Below are positions 7,946-14,553 of a stretch of 17,566 nucleotides of DNA, in pieces. Position numbers and translations under genes: made by a program. The notes beneath the pieces were generated by a model. It had not been told where the DNA came from. It was given only the letters and a program-made list of their open reading frames with translations, and searched no databases. The stretch is from CAYOCE01 sp964402405 (GTDB lineage Bacteria > Pseudomonadota > Alphaproteobacteria > UBA7879), in assembly GCA_964402405.1 (NCBI GenBank), contig CAYOCE010000027.1, forward strand, positions 1-17,566, given 5' to 3'. Each line of letters begins with the position of its first letter. Within the stretch, counting starts at the first letter, position 1.

Positions 7946-9200
7946 GGCGCAGAGCCTCCACGGGTTTTAGACGCGCTGCCTTCCACGCAGGATAGAGAGT
8001 CGCCAAAAAGCTTAAGACCAAAGACATGGCCACAATGGTTATCACTTCATTTACCTCGACAATTGCAGGCAATTTGGAGAGAAAATAAATCTCCTCGCTA
8101 AATAATTTTAGATCGGTGAATTTCTGAACAAACTGGCGAATGGTTTCAATATTGTAGGAAAATAATAATCCTATAATCGTTCCCCCACAGGTTCCCACCA
8201 CTCCAATGCTGGACCCTGTTAGAAAGAAAATCCGCATGATAGCGCTGCGTTCTAGGCCCATGGTCCGAAGAATGCCAATATCTCGGGTTTTATCTTTGAC
8301 GAGCATGATCATTCCTGAAATCACATTAAAGGCAGCAATGAGAATAATCAGGGTTAGAATGATAAACATGACGTTGCGCTCGACGATCACAGCCTCAAAA
8401 AAGCTGGCGTTTGTTTGTTGCCAGTTTAGATATCTAAGAGGGCGATCCACGTTTTCCTGGATAAGCCTAATTTTAGAGGATATGCGGTCTGGGGAGTCAA
8501 AGAAAATTTCAATGGAACTAATTGCTTGATCCATTTTAAAGAAGGTTTGAGCTGTTTCAAGAGGAATAAACACATACCCCATATTGTAGTCATGCATGCC
8601 CGCATCAAAGATGGCTGTCACTTGCAGGGATTTCATACGGGGGATAGTTCCAAAGGGGGTTGTATTTCCATCGGGCGATACGAGTCTAATGCCCCCCCCC
8701 ACGCCTACGTGTAACTTTTCAGCAAGTCGACTGCCTATGACAATCGCATCAGCGTCAGATTCAAAGTTCTCAAGCCCCCCCGCCGATAGATTTTCAGCAA
8801 TAATTTTGCGTGCTTTTAAATCAGCAGGGTCCATACCGCGGACGATTACGCCTGCTGCTTTGTGGGCTCCCAGGATCATGGCTTGGCCCTCTACCACAGG
8901 GGATGCCTCAGCGACCGTCGGAATTTTGCGAATATTTTGAACAATATCCTGATAATCGTTAAATGATTCCTGAGGTTCCGAGATACTCAGGTGGCTATTA
9001 AATTCCAAAATCCGTCCCATTAATTGATGGCGAAACCCGTTCATGACAGACATAACAATAATCAGGGTTGCAACCCCCAATAAAATTCCCAAAAAGGAAA
9101 AGCCCGCAATCACAGAAATAAACCCGTCACCCCGGCGTTTTGATTTCAGGTATCTAAAGGCAATCATTCGCTCAACGGCGTTAAACATAGTGCTTCTCAT
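7938..9200 (-). CDS. lolC: Lipoprotein-releasing system permease (LolC/LolE family)
   Basis: Inner-membrane subunit of the lipoprotein-releasing ABC transporter, 420 residues, as usual for the family. It has one N-terminal transmembrane helix (about 30-52, after the typical RMIAFRYLKSKRR start), a large periplasmic domain (about 53-270), and three C-terminal helices with the FtsX-type permease fold, including TRDIGILRTMG and the ending RLKPVEALRHE. Only one LolC/E-like gene is next to lolD, so the transporter may use a homodimer (LolF-like), or a second subunit lies elsewhere. The ATG at 9198-9200 follows an AAGAAGAG stretch. A second in-frame ATG at residue 5 is possible. Residues near 167-170 are encoded by a run of nine G on the coding strand. 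Confidence 0.94.
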   Translation of the reverse strand: MRSTMFNAVERMIAFRYLKSKRRGDGFISVIAGFSFLGILLGVATLIIVMSVMNGFRHQLMGRILEFNSHLSISEPQESFNDYQDIVQNIRKIPTVAEASPVVEGQAMILGAHKAAGVIVRGMDPADLKARKIIAENLSAGGLENFESDADAIVIGSRLAEKLHVGVGGGIRLVSPDGNTTPFGTIPRMKSLQVTAIFDAGMHDYNMGYVFIPLETAQTFFKMDQAISSIEIFFDSPDRISSKIRLIQENVDRPLRYLNWQQTNASFFEAVIVERNVMFIILTLIILIAAFNVISGMIMLVKDKTRDIGILRTMGLERSAIMRIFFLTGSSIGVVGTCGGTIIGLLFSYNIETIRQFVQKFTDLKLFSEEIYFLSKLPAIVEVNEVITIVAMSLVLSFLATLYPAWKAARLKPVEALRHE

Positions 9201-9224
9201 CTCTTCTTTTCTAGTTTCTTAAGC

Positions 9225-9253
9225 ACTATAAAGTTTCCAGATGTGTTATGCAA
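9225..9253 (-). promoter_or_regulatory. Predicted sigma70-like promoter for the lolC-to-prs run
   Basis: On the minus strand TTGCAT (9248-9253) and TATAGT (9225-9230) are separated by exactly 17 bases. The -10 matches five of six consensus bases; the -35 matches only TTG. Transcription would start near 9218, giving a leader of under 20 bases before lolC. No other good promoter was noticed within the six-gene run, though internal ones cannot be ruled out. Confidence 0.5.
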
Positions 9254-9305
9254 TCCATAATAAGGTATTCCTAAATTGGATCTGAATGCTGTTACAAAAA
9301 AGGAT

Positions 9306-9336
9306 TTGACAGAAAGCCTAAAAATTTGTTTAAGAT
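9306..9336 (+). promoter_or_regulatory. Possible promoter for the MFS exporter gene
   Basis: A perfect -35 hexamer TTGACA (9306-9311) is followed by weak -10 choices: TTTAAG after 17 bases or TAAGAT after 19. If used, the transcript would carry a leader of about 150 bases containing the hairpin at 9429-9455 and the small leader frame at 9457-9474. Confidence 0.35.
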
Positions 9337-9428
9337 AGAGCATAACATAAACCCTATAAGAGTATAACCACTCCGATGATCTTTACAGATTAGCTACCTT
9401 ATATTTTCCCCATCTAATTTTAGGTAAG

Positions 9429-9455
9429 CCCTTTTGGCTTTTTGCCAAAGAAGGG
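9429..9455 (+). promoter_or_regulatory. Leader hairpin upstream of the MFS gene
   Basis: CCCTTTTGGC (9429-9438) can pair with GCCAA plus AAGGG (9444-9448 and 9451-9455), with a two-base AG bulge and a TTTTT loop. It is not followed by a U-run, so it is not a standard terminator in either direction. The 3' arm contains AAGAAGGG, which is Shine-Dalgarno-like. Function is unknown; RNA-level control of the exporter is a guess. Confidence 0.35.
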
Positions 9456-9491
9456 TATGATTAATTGTATATAACTTTTAAGAGGTTTCTT

Positions 9492-10670
9492 ATGCTAACC
9501 CGATTTTTACCACTTTTACTAATCCTATCTCTTGTTCCCTGTTGTGTCGAAGTTGATATTTCAGTACCCAGCTTTCCCGACATGGCCAAGTATTTCAATG
9601 TTTCTGAAGGCTTAATCCAGTGTACCCTGGCCTACAATTTCCTAGGCTTTTGTTTGGGGGGATTGGTTTATGGTCCCTTGTCCGATTGCTATGGCCGCCG
9701 GCGTGTCATGGTTTGGGGCAATGCGTTGCTGGTTTTGGGGGCTGCAGGGTGTATCTTTGCTCCGTCCATTTATCTGTTATTAGCTACCCGCTTTATTCAG
9801 GGAATTGGCGCTGCAACGGGTGCCGTTGTTGCTTTTGCCATTGCCACCGATGTTTATGAGGGAGAGAAAGCTGTCAAGTTGATTGGATTTATGAACGCTG
9901 TCCTCACAGCCCTCATGGCCATTGCCCCTGTTGTTGGGGGATTTGTGAATCAGGCTGTTGGTTGGCGGGGAAGCTATACCTTGGTCGCCATCATTTGTTT
10001 TGTCGCCTGGGCTTTGCTGTTTTTCATGTTACCAGAAACCAAGAAAGAATTTGATACCCTGTCTGTGAAAAAGGTTTCTAAGGATTATGGCACCCTGCTA
10101 CGGAGCACCAAATTTTGGCAGATGTCCTTGATCCCCACCATTTCCTGCGCTGGGTATTTTTCCTTCGTAGGGTGTGGATCGTTCTTATACATGGAAACAT
10201 TTGGTCTTTCGGTTTTGGCGTACGCGTGTCACCAAGGAAGTGTCGTTGCTGCCTTTTCAGTCATGAGCCTAACAGCGGGTCACATGATTCGACAATTTGG
10301 TACCATGAAAAGTATTATTATTGGGACTATTGGAATCATCTTTTCGTCTCTGGGCTTGGTGATGATGAGTCTTTTAATGCCGAACTCCCCTTATATCATG
10401 ACCTTTTTCATGATCATTTTTGCCCTGGGTTCGGCCATCACCTATCCCATCATTTTCCCAGCGTCTTTGGAGCTATTCCCTGAGATCAAAGGAACGGCAT
10501 CTTCAGCTGTCATGGGTATGAGGTCCTTGGTGATGTCCTTTTTTATTGGTCTCACCGCCTATTTCTACAATGGACAGCCTATTGTGCTAGCGCTGGTGAT
10601 TCTGACATGCACGGTGCTGGCAACGCTACTGACAGTTCAATTGCTCAGGTCTGGGGGGTTGAGGAATTAG
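9492..10670 (+). CDS. MFS multidrug exporter, Bcr/CflA type
   Basis: Twelve-helix major facilitator of 392 residues that probably exports drugs or other small molecules by proton antiport across the inner membrane. Family signs are an early acidic residue pair in helix 1 followed by DISVPSFPDMAKYF, typical of the Bcr/CflA branch; motif A GPLSDCYGRRRV (61-72); and LLATRFIQGIGAA in helix 4. The ATG at 9492 was chosen because AAGAGG sits six bases upstream; an in-frame TTG at 9465 would add nine residues without such a site. It is divergent from lolC and followed after 90 bases by the Fic cassette in the same direction, with no clear terminator between. The substrate cannot be told from sequence. 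Confidence 0.88.
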   Translation: MLTRFLPLLLILSLVPCCVEVDISVPSFPDMAKYFNVSEGLIQCTLAYNFLGFCLGGLVYGPLSDCYGRRRVMVWGNALLVLGAAGCIFAPSIYLLLATRFIQGIGAATGAVVAFAIATDVYEGEKAVKLIGFMNAVLTALMAIAPVVGGFVNQAVGWRGSYTLVAIICFVAWALLFFMLPETKKEFDTLSVKKVSKDYGTLLRSTKFWQMSLIPTISCAGYFSFVGCGSFLYMETFGLSVLAYACHQGSVVAAFSVMSLTAGHMIRQFGTMKSIIIGTIGIIFSSLGLVMMSLLMPNSPYIMTFFMIIFALGSAITYPIIFPASLELFPEIKGTASSAVMGMRSLVMSFFIGLTAYFYNGQPIVLALVILTCTVLATLLTVQLLRSGGLRN

Positions 10671-10678
10671 GAGAAATT

Positions 10679-10694
10679 ATCACATTTAAGTGAT
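10679..10694. promoter_or_regulatory. Operator-like palindrome 1
   Basis: ATCACATTTAAGTGAT has arms ATCAC and GTGAT around a six-base A/T centre. It is the most upstream of three related sites before the helix-turn-helix gene and lies just 5' of the TTGACA -35 element. Probable binding site of the cassette's own regulator (inference). Confidence 0.6.
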
Positions 10695-10701
10695 TATTTC
10701 G

Positions 10702-10730
10702 TTGACATAATATCACATATATGTGATTAT
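10702..10730 (+). promoter_or_regulatory. Predicted promoter of the mobile mystery A/B cassette
   Basis: TTGACA (10702-10707) is a perfect -35. After 17 bases comes GATTAT (10725-10730), four of six matches to the -10 consensus. Operator 2 fills the spacer and reaches the -10, so a bound repressor would block polymerase. Transcription would start near 10737, leaving a leader of about 24 bases without an obvious Shine-Dalgarno sequence. Confidence 0.55.
10712..10727. promoter_or_regulatory. Operator-like palindrome 2 (perfect)
   Basis: ATCACATATATGTGAT is a perfect 16-base palindrome lying between the -35 and -10 elements of the cassette promoter. It is the best of the three copies and likely the highest-affinity site. 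Confidence 0.65.
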
Positions 10731-10744
10731 AAGATGAATTATTA

Positions 10745-10760
10745 ATCATGTATATGTGAT
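10745..10760. promoter_or_regulatory. Operator-like palindrome 3
   Basis: ATCATGTATATGTGAT is an imperfect copy (six of eight base pairs symmetric) that ends directly before the ATG of the helix-turn-helix gene, where a ribosome binding site would be expected. The centre-to-centre distance to site 2 is 33 bases, the same as between sites 1 and 2, which is about three helical turns. Confidence 0.6.
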
Positions 10761-11222
10761 ATGAACAATTTTAAAAAACTAGCAATAACCCAACTTCAAA
10801 AGCGACTTTTTCTTCTAAAGAAAGAGGTAGGGCTCTCTATCCCAAAAAAAGGATGGATTAAAACATTCCGAGAGTGCTATCACATGAGTGCAGCTCAACT
10901 AGCTAAAAAATTGGAAATTGTTCAATCCAGGGTTTCTGCAGTAGAAAAGGGAGAGATAGAAAATCGATTAACTCTAGATAGTTTGCATCGTTTTGCAGAT
11001 GCTCTTAATTGTGATTTCTTTTACGCTTTTGTCCCTCGGGAACCCATTGAAGATCTAATGAAAAAACGGGCTCAAATTCAAGCACGAGAAAAGATAAATA
11101 ATTTAGCCCACACAATGAAACTAGAAAAACAGGAGGTTTCTAAGGAAGAGCTAAATACATATTATGAACAATTACTGGAAGAATATAAGGAACACCCTTC
11201 GCATTTATGGGATGAAAAATAG
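10761..11222 (+). CDS. Mobile mystery protein A (helix-turn-helix regulator)
   Basis: Protein of 153 residues with a Xre-like helix-turn-helix at about 42-68 (MSAAQLAKKLEIVQSRVSAVEKG) and a conserved tail: PREPIEDLMKKRAQIQARE followed by HTMKLEKQEV. These tail features match what I recall of the family named mobile mystery protein A, which is always found beside a Fic-family partner (protein B) and often on mobile DNA. The gene ends two bases before the fic start, so the two form an operon. Its promoter carries three palindromes, so it is probably an autorepressor and may act as the antitoxin-like partner. No ribosome binding site is visible before the ATG; operator 3 occupies that place. Confidence 0.85.
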   Translation: MNNFKKLAITQLQKRLFLLKKEVGLSIPKKGWIKTFRECYHMSAAQLAKKLEIVQSRVSAVEKGEIENRLTLDSLHRFADALNCDFFYAFVPREPIEDLMKKRAQIQAREKINNLAHTMKLEKQEVSKEELNTYYEQLLEEYKEHPSHLWDEK

Positions 11223-11224
11223 GA

Positions 11225-11809
11225 ATGAAATTTGTTTATGCTGAAGGGGCTACACCCTTAGATATAGATCAGCTTAATGGGCTAATTCCAGATCATATAT
11301 CAACACAACATGAGCTTAATGCATGGGAAGCGCAGAATATTCTTGAAGCTCAGAAATGGCTATTATTTTCAAGACCAGAAACTGATGTTTTAAATACAAT
11401 ACTCATTAAAAACCTCCACAAAAAAATGTTTAATCAAACTTGGGCATGGGCTGGAGAGTTTAGAAAAAATTCGACAAATATAGGTGTTGAACCCCATCGA
11501 ATTTCCTCAGACGTAAAGACCTTGTTGGACGATGTTCAATTTTGGATGGATCATAACACTTTTGATATAGATGAAATTGCTGTACGTCTTCATCATCGAT
11601 TAGTTTTTATTCATTGTTTCTCTAATGGTAATGGTCGACACTCTCGGCTTTATACCGACCTATTTTTAAAAGCACAAAATGTAAAAACCTTTTCGTGGGG
11701 CTCTCAGAGTTTAGAAAAAGATAGTCATATTCGTAAAGCTTATATCAACGCCCTACGTGCCGCTGATAATCAAGAATATTCTCTTTTGATTGATTTTGTA
11801 AGAAGCTAA
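11225..11809 (+). CDS. Mobile mystery protein B (Fic/DOC family)
   Basis: Protein of 194 residues. The N-terminal part (GATPLDIDQLNGLIPDHI, then ELNAWEAQNI) matches the recalled signature of mobile mystery protein B. The Fic core motif is at 130-141, HCFSNGNGRHSR. It keeps His130, Gly135, Asn136, Gly137, Arg138 and Arg141, but has Cys instead of Pro at 131 and Asn instead of the usual Asp/Glu at 134. Fic proteins usually transfer AMP or a related group from a nucleotide to a hydroxyl side chain; DOC relatives phosphorylate EF-Tu. The target here is unknown. A TAGGA sequence overlapping the upstream stop serves as ribosome binding site. It converges on nfeD with only nine bases between and no terminator seen. 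Confidence 0.88.
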   Translation: MKFVYAEGATPLDIDQLNGLIPDHISTQHELNAWEAQNILEAQKWLLFSRPETDVLNTILIKNLHKKMFNQTWAWAGEFRKNSTNIGVEPHRISSDVKTLLDDVQFWMDHNTFDIDEIAVRLHHRLVFIHCFSNGNGRHSRLYTDLFLKAQNVKTFSWGSQSLEKDSHIRKAYINALRAADNQEYSLLIDFVRS

Positions 11810-11818
11810 TAACCCCCA

Positions 11819-12262
11819 CTAAACCTTCTTCACCCTCAACGTTGTGCCTTCTATGCTTTCAACCCTAACAGAGGTGCCGGCAGGTAAATCGTCCCCCACT
11901 ATTTTCCATCGAGTATCGTTAATGTTTAGAATGCCCTGTCCCTGAATAATGGGCTCACTCAGGACAAACGTGCGCCCCACATATTGCGCGGCGCGTTCGT
12001 TCATATGTTTTGGGGGCGCTTGGGTATTTTTTTTCTGAAAATACAAATACCAAATCAACACACTCAACAGGGTTGTGGTTCCAAAAATTACCAGTTGGGT
12101 AAAGGGGCTCAGGGAGGGTACTAAAAAGGAGACACCTGCTGTCAAACAACTGGCAAAGCCAATCCACAGTAGGAAACTACCAGGGGCAAAAACCTCCAGA
12201 GCAAATAGGGCGCATCCGATTCCCAGCCACAACCAAAAGTTCATGGAGATAAACTCGGCCAT
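11819..12262 (-). CDS. nfeD: NfeD family protein, short form
   Basis: Membrane protein of 147 residues with about three to four hydrophobic helices (residues 6-75, beginning FWLWLGIGCALFALEVFAPGSF) and a C-terminal OB-fold domain (about 88-147: AAQYVGRTFVLSEPI to TTLRVKKV). It lacks the N-terminal serine-protease part found in long NfeD proteins, so it is the short type that partners with SPFH proteins. The ATG follows the qmcA stop by one base (TAAGATG) and has GGAG nine bases upstream, which is why this start was preferred to the longer frame reaching 12355. Its likely role is membrane microdomain or membrane-protein quality control with QmcA. Confidence 0.88.
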   Translation of the reverse strand: MAEFISMNFWLWLGIGCALFALEVFAPGSFLLWIGFASCLTAGVSFLVPSLSPFTQLVIFGTTTLLSVLIWYLYFQKKNTQAPPKHMNERAAQYVGRTFVLSEPIIQGQGILNINDTRWKIVGDDLPAGTSVRVESIEGTTLRVKKV

Positions 12263-12263
12263 C

Positions 12264-13226
12264 TTAATCGTCTCCTTTTTTACTGGGATGCTTGATCCCA
12301 GCATCCTTAGAAAAAGCTTCTTTCGCAATTTCCGCAATACCGCCCAACGCCCCAATCACATGGGAGGATTCAAGGGGCATGAAAATGATTTTGCTATTGG
12401 GGGCGCTGGCAACATCCTTTAAGGATTCCATGTACTTTTGCGCTACGAAATAGTTAACCGCCTGCACGCTTCCCTTGGCAATGGCCTCGGACATCATGTT
12501 GGTGGCGCGGGCCTCAGCCTCAGCGGCACGTTCCCGGGATTCAGCCTCTCGGAAAGCAGCTTCCTTGCGACCTTCGGATTCTAAAATAGCCGCTTGCTTC
12601 ATACCCTCGGCCTTTAGGATTTGGGATTCACGCGTCCCTTGAGCTTCCAAGATTTGCGCACGCTTTTCACGTTCTGCCTTCATCTGACGACCCATGGAAT
12701 CAATCAAATCCTTAGGGGGCGCAATATCCTTAATTTCAATACGGGTGACCTTCACGCCCCAGGGGCTAGTGGCTTCATCCACCACATCCAATAGCCGCGC
12801 ATTAATTTTTTCTCGGAATGACAATAGCTCATCCAGATCCATAGATCCCATGACGGTTCTAAGGTTGGTCATGGTGAGGTTCAAAATGGATTCCTCAAGA
12901 TTGGTGACTTCATAGGCAGCCCGGGATGCATCCAAGATCTGGTAAAACACCACGCCATCCGCCCGCACTCGGGCATTATCCTTGGTGATCACATCCTGAG
13001 AAGGAACATCCAAAACGGTTTCCATCATGTTAATTCGCGCCCCCACCCGATCCACAAAGGGAATCAAGATATGAAGCCCTGGTTTTAAGGTATGGGTATA
13101 CCGACCAAAACGCTCAACAGTGTAATTATACCCCTGACGAACCGCTAGAATGGATCGATAGGCTACCACCCCTGCAAACAGAATAAAAATAAGGGGAAAT
13201 AGTTGAACGGGAAGAAAATTTTCCAT
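12264..13226 (-). CDS. qmcA: SPFH/stomatin-like membrane protease regulator
   Basis: Protein of 320 residues in the QmcA/paraslipin branch of SPFH (band 7) proteins. One N-terminal transmembrane helix (about 8-24) is followed by the SPFH domain (QGYNYTVERFGRYTHTLKPGLHILIPFVDRV onward, in two parts up to about 190). Then comes an Ala/Glu/Arg-rich coiled coil (about 190-260, KAEREKRAQILEAQGTRESQ) and a short tail. Such proteins form large oligomeric cages that gather in membrane domains and modulate FtsH-type proteases. The ATG at 13226 was chosen because GGAG lies six bases upstream; an in-frame TTG at 13238 lacks support. It is followed by nfeD after one base, the standard partner arrangement. 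Confidence 0.92.
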   Translation of the reverse strand: MENFLPVQLFPLIFILFAGVVAYRSILAVRQGYNYTVERFGRYTHTLKPGLHILIPFVDRVGARINMMETVLDVPSQDVITKDNARVRADGVVFYQILDASRAAYEVTNLEESILNLTMTNLRTVMGSMDLDELLSFREKINARLLDVVDEATSPWGVKVTRIEIKDIAPPKDLIDSMGRQMKAEREKRAQILEAQGTRESQILKAEGMKQAAILESEGRKEAAFREAESRERAAEAEARATNMMSEAIAKGSVQAVNYFVAQKYMESLKDVASAPNSKIIFMPLESSHVIGALGGIAEIAKEAFSKDAGIKHPSKKGDD

Positions 13227-13258
13227 GAGGAACTCCAATCTGTATAGGTCGTGTGAGA

Positions 13259-13264
13259 ATTATA
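13259..13264 (-). promoter_or_regulatory. Possible -10 element for qmcA-nfeD
   Basis: A perfect TATAAT on the minus strand, 33 bases upstream of the qmcA ATG. No convincing -35 is seen 16-18 bases further upstream, so the call rests on the -10 and its position alone. Confidence 0.25.
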
Positions 13265-13362
13265 ATTAATATTCGTAAGCAAGGTATCATATACAATTGG
13301 GCGTGTCTACATGGGTGTTTTCCTCCAGCGCTAAAGATCCCCAGAGGACAAGACTAATGGGA

Positions 13363-14079
13363 TTACATAAACCATTTTAAAACCTGATCTTGAAATAATT
13401 TGATCAAGCCTTCCTTGGTGTTGAGCCCCGTTTTTTTTCTAGCATTAGCAACGTATTCCTGGAATGTCTTATACACAATATCTATATCATTCGTGGCTGA
13501 TTTCATGGTTTTTCCCTGGAACAAAAGGAATAAGCATCTTAATTCCTGAACACTTAGGCGCACGTATCTATTTTTTACTTCAACGCAAATTCCCTTGGGA
13601 AAGTCCTTATTTAAAAACGTCGTAAATTTATCGAAATCGTATAATCGGTTTATTTTTTCTTCCAACGTAAAACTTTTCAAAAAATTCGAGGCAAAATCCA
13701 TCAACTGGATGTTAGAGGCATCAACGTACATTCCCACCAACCCCACAATCTGACCAGTGAGATCTCTGAGGGGGGTTTTATTGACAATAACCGTTTTACA
13801 CGATTCTGAAGTTAGGGTTGAGATGACACCAAGATTCCCCTTTTCTCTTTCGATGGTATCTTTATCAATCACATAAAGTTCATGAGCTTCATCAAAGGTC
13901 CAAGGTCCCGAAACTTGGAGAATATTTTTTCCTAGAACAGCGTTTTCATGATTAAAGTTCAGATTGTTCAAATAGTAATTGTTAACTTTCAAGTAATTAC
14001 AATTTTTATCTTTTAAAAAAACACCACATGGGAAATTATTAAAAATCTGGTCAAAAATATTTTTATCTAAAAAATTCAT
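13363..14079 (-). CDS. PAS domain-LuxR-type transcriptional regulator
   Basis: Protein of 238 residues. The first half (about 8-122) looks like a PAS sensor: IFDQIFNNFPCGVFLKDKNCNYLKVN near the start and NKTPLRDLTGQIVGLVGMYVD at its end. The C-terminal part (about 174-230) is a LuxR/NarL-type helix-turn-helix: LSVQELRCLFLLFQGK, then KTFQEYVANARKKTGLNTKEGLI. No phosphoacceptor receiver domain or acyl-homoserine-lactone domain is seen, so it probably senses a small molecule or redox state through PAS and binds DNA directly. The ATG has AAGAGG eight bases upstream. Codon use is A/T-rich. Targets are unknown; the palindromes in the gap upstream are candidates. Confidence 0.78.
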   Translation of the reverse strand: MNFLDKNIFDQIFNNFPCGVFLKDKNCNYLKVNNYYLNNLNFNHENAVLGKNILQVSGPWTFDEAHELYVIDKDTIEREKGNLGVISTLTSESCKTVIVNKTPLRDLTGQIVGLVGMYVDASNIQLMDFASNFLKSFTLEEKINRLYDFDKFTTFLNKDFPKGICVEVKNRYVRLSVQELRCLFLLFQGKTMKSATNDIDIVYKTFQEYVANARKKTGLNTKEGLIKLFQDQVLKWFM

Positions 14080-14211
14080 TCCTCTAATCCTCTTTCATCT
14101 ATAAAACAATAAGATTGTAAAATTAGATGAAGTTACGCTAGTGGGCTCTGAAGCTACCTTGGCAAGAGACTTGATAGAGGATAAAGGGGAGTCCTTCGGT
14201 TCTTTTTAACA

Positions 14212-14480
14212 TTTTTCTGCACCTTCTGCAAAAATGACCTGATTTCCTTTGTAAAGGAAAAAGATCCACATAACAATCTATTTTCTATCTTCAGTAAGTA
14301 CCGGGAAAAAACCGGGGTTTTCAAAGATATAATTCTTGAGTACTCTGTGGCAATGTTTTTCCTGTGCCTCTCTCATCAAATTTATGATTAGAGAGTTTTC
14401 AGTTGAGGTTTCTTTATTTTTTAGCAAAAGTTGAGTGGGGCTCTTTTCAGGATATGGAATCGACGTATTTTTCTGTACCT
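14212..14480 (-). repeat. Three degenerate 13-base direct repeats
   Basis: On the minus strand the consensus AGGYRCAGRAAAA occurs at 14468-14480, 14357-14369 and 14212-14224, spaced 111 and 145 bases apart. Within the open minus-strand frame the first two encode the similar peptides REVQKN and REAQEK. They could be remnants of an internally repeated coding sequence or simply chance. Confidence 0.3.
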
Positions 14481-14553
14481 CCCTGAAAAGAGCATTCTCA
14501 GTATTTGTTCCCCATTTCTTTCTAAGGCCATAATCATTTGTAATATCTTTATT
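14278..14553 (-). pseudogene. Possible decayed minus-strand coding sequence
   Basis: A frame of 91 codons stays open from after a TAA at 14554-14556 to a TAG at 14278-14280, but has no ATG near its 5' end; the first is about 30 codons before the stop. Its translation is hydrophilic (for example KDITNDYGLRKKWGTNTENA near the N-terminal side and ENPGFFPVLTEDRK at the C-terminus). An adjacent frame upstream also reads open (about ECLEREVKIKILQMIMALER), so a frameshifted relic is conceivable. I recognise no family and an open frame by chance is quite possible. Confidence 0.2.
14440..14493. other. 12-base inverted repeat with 30-base loop
   Basis: GCTCTTTTCAGG (14440-14451) is exactly complementary to CCTGAAAAGAGC (14482-14493). 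The stem could form in RNA from either strand. No T-run follows on either side, so it does not look like an intrinsic terminator. Confidence 0.4.

Noticed and set aside
8596..8940. Plus-strand 114-residue open frame inside lolC
   Set aside because: Antisense to a clear permease gene; its composition reflects the complement of lolC codons.
11028..11222. CRISPR association for the mobile mystery pair
   Set aside because: The family is sometimes near CRISPR loci, but no regular repeat-spacer array is present anywhere in this window.
12263..12355. N-terminal extension of NfeD within qmcA
   Set aside because: The 31 extra residues overlap the qmcA coding end and are unlike the family; the ATG at 12262 has a good ribosome site.
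12075..12422. Plus-strand 115-residue open frame across nfeD and qmcA
   Set aside because: It is an antisense shadow crossing two well-supported genes.
13325..13352. TCCTC...GAGGA inverted repeat after the PAS-LuxR gene considered as a terminator
   Set aside because: The stem is only five base pairs and there is no T-run after it on the minus strand.
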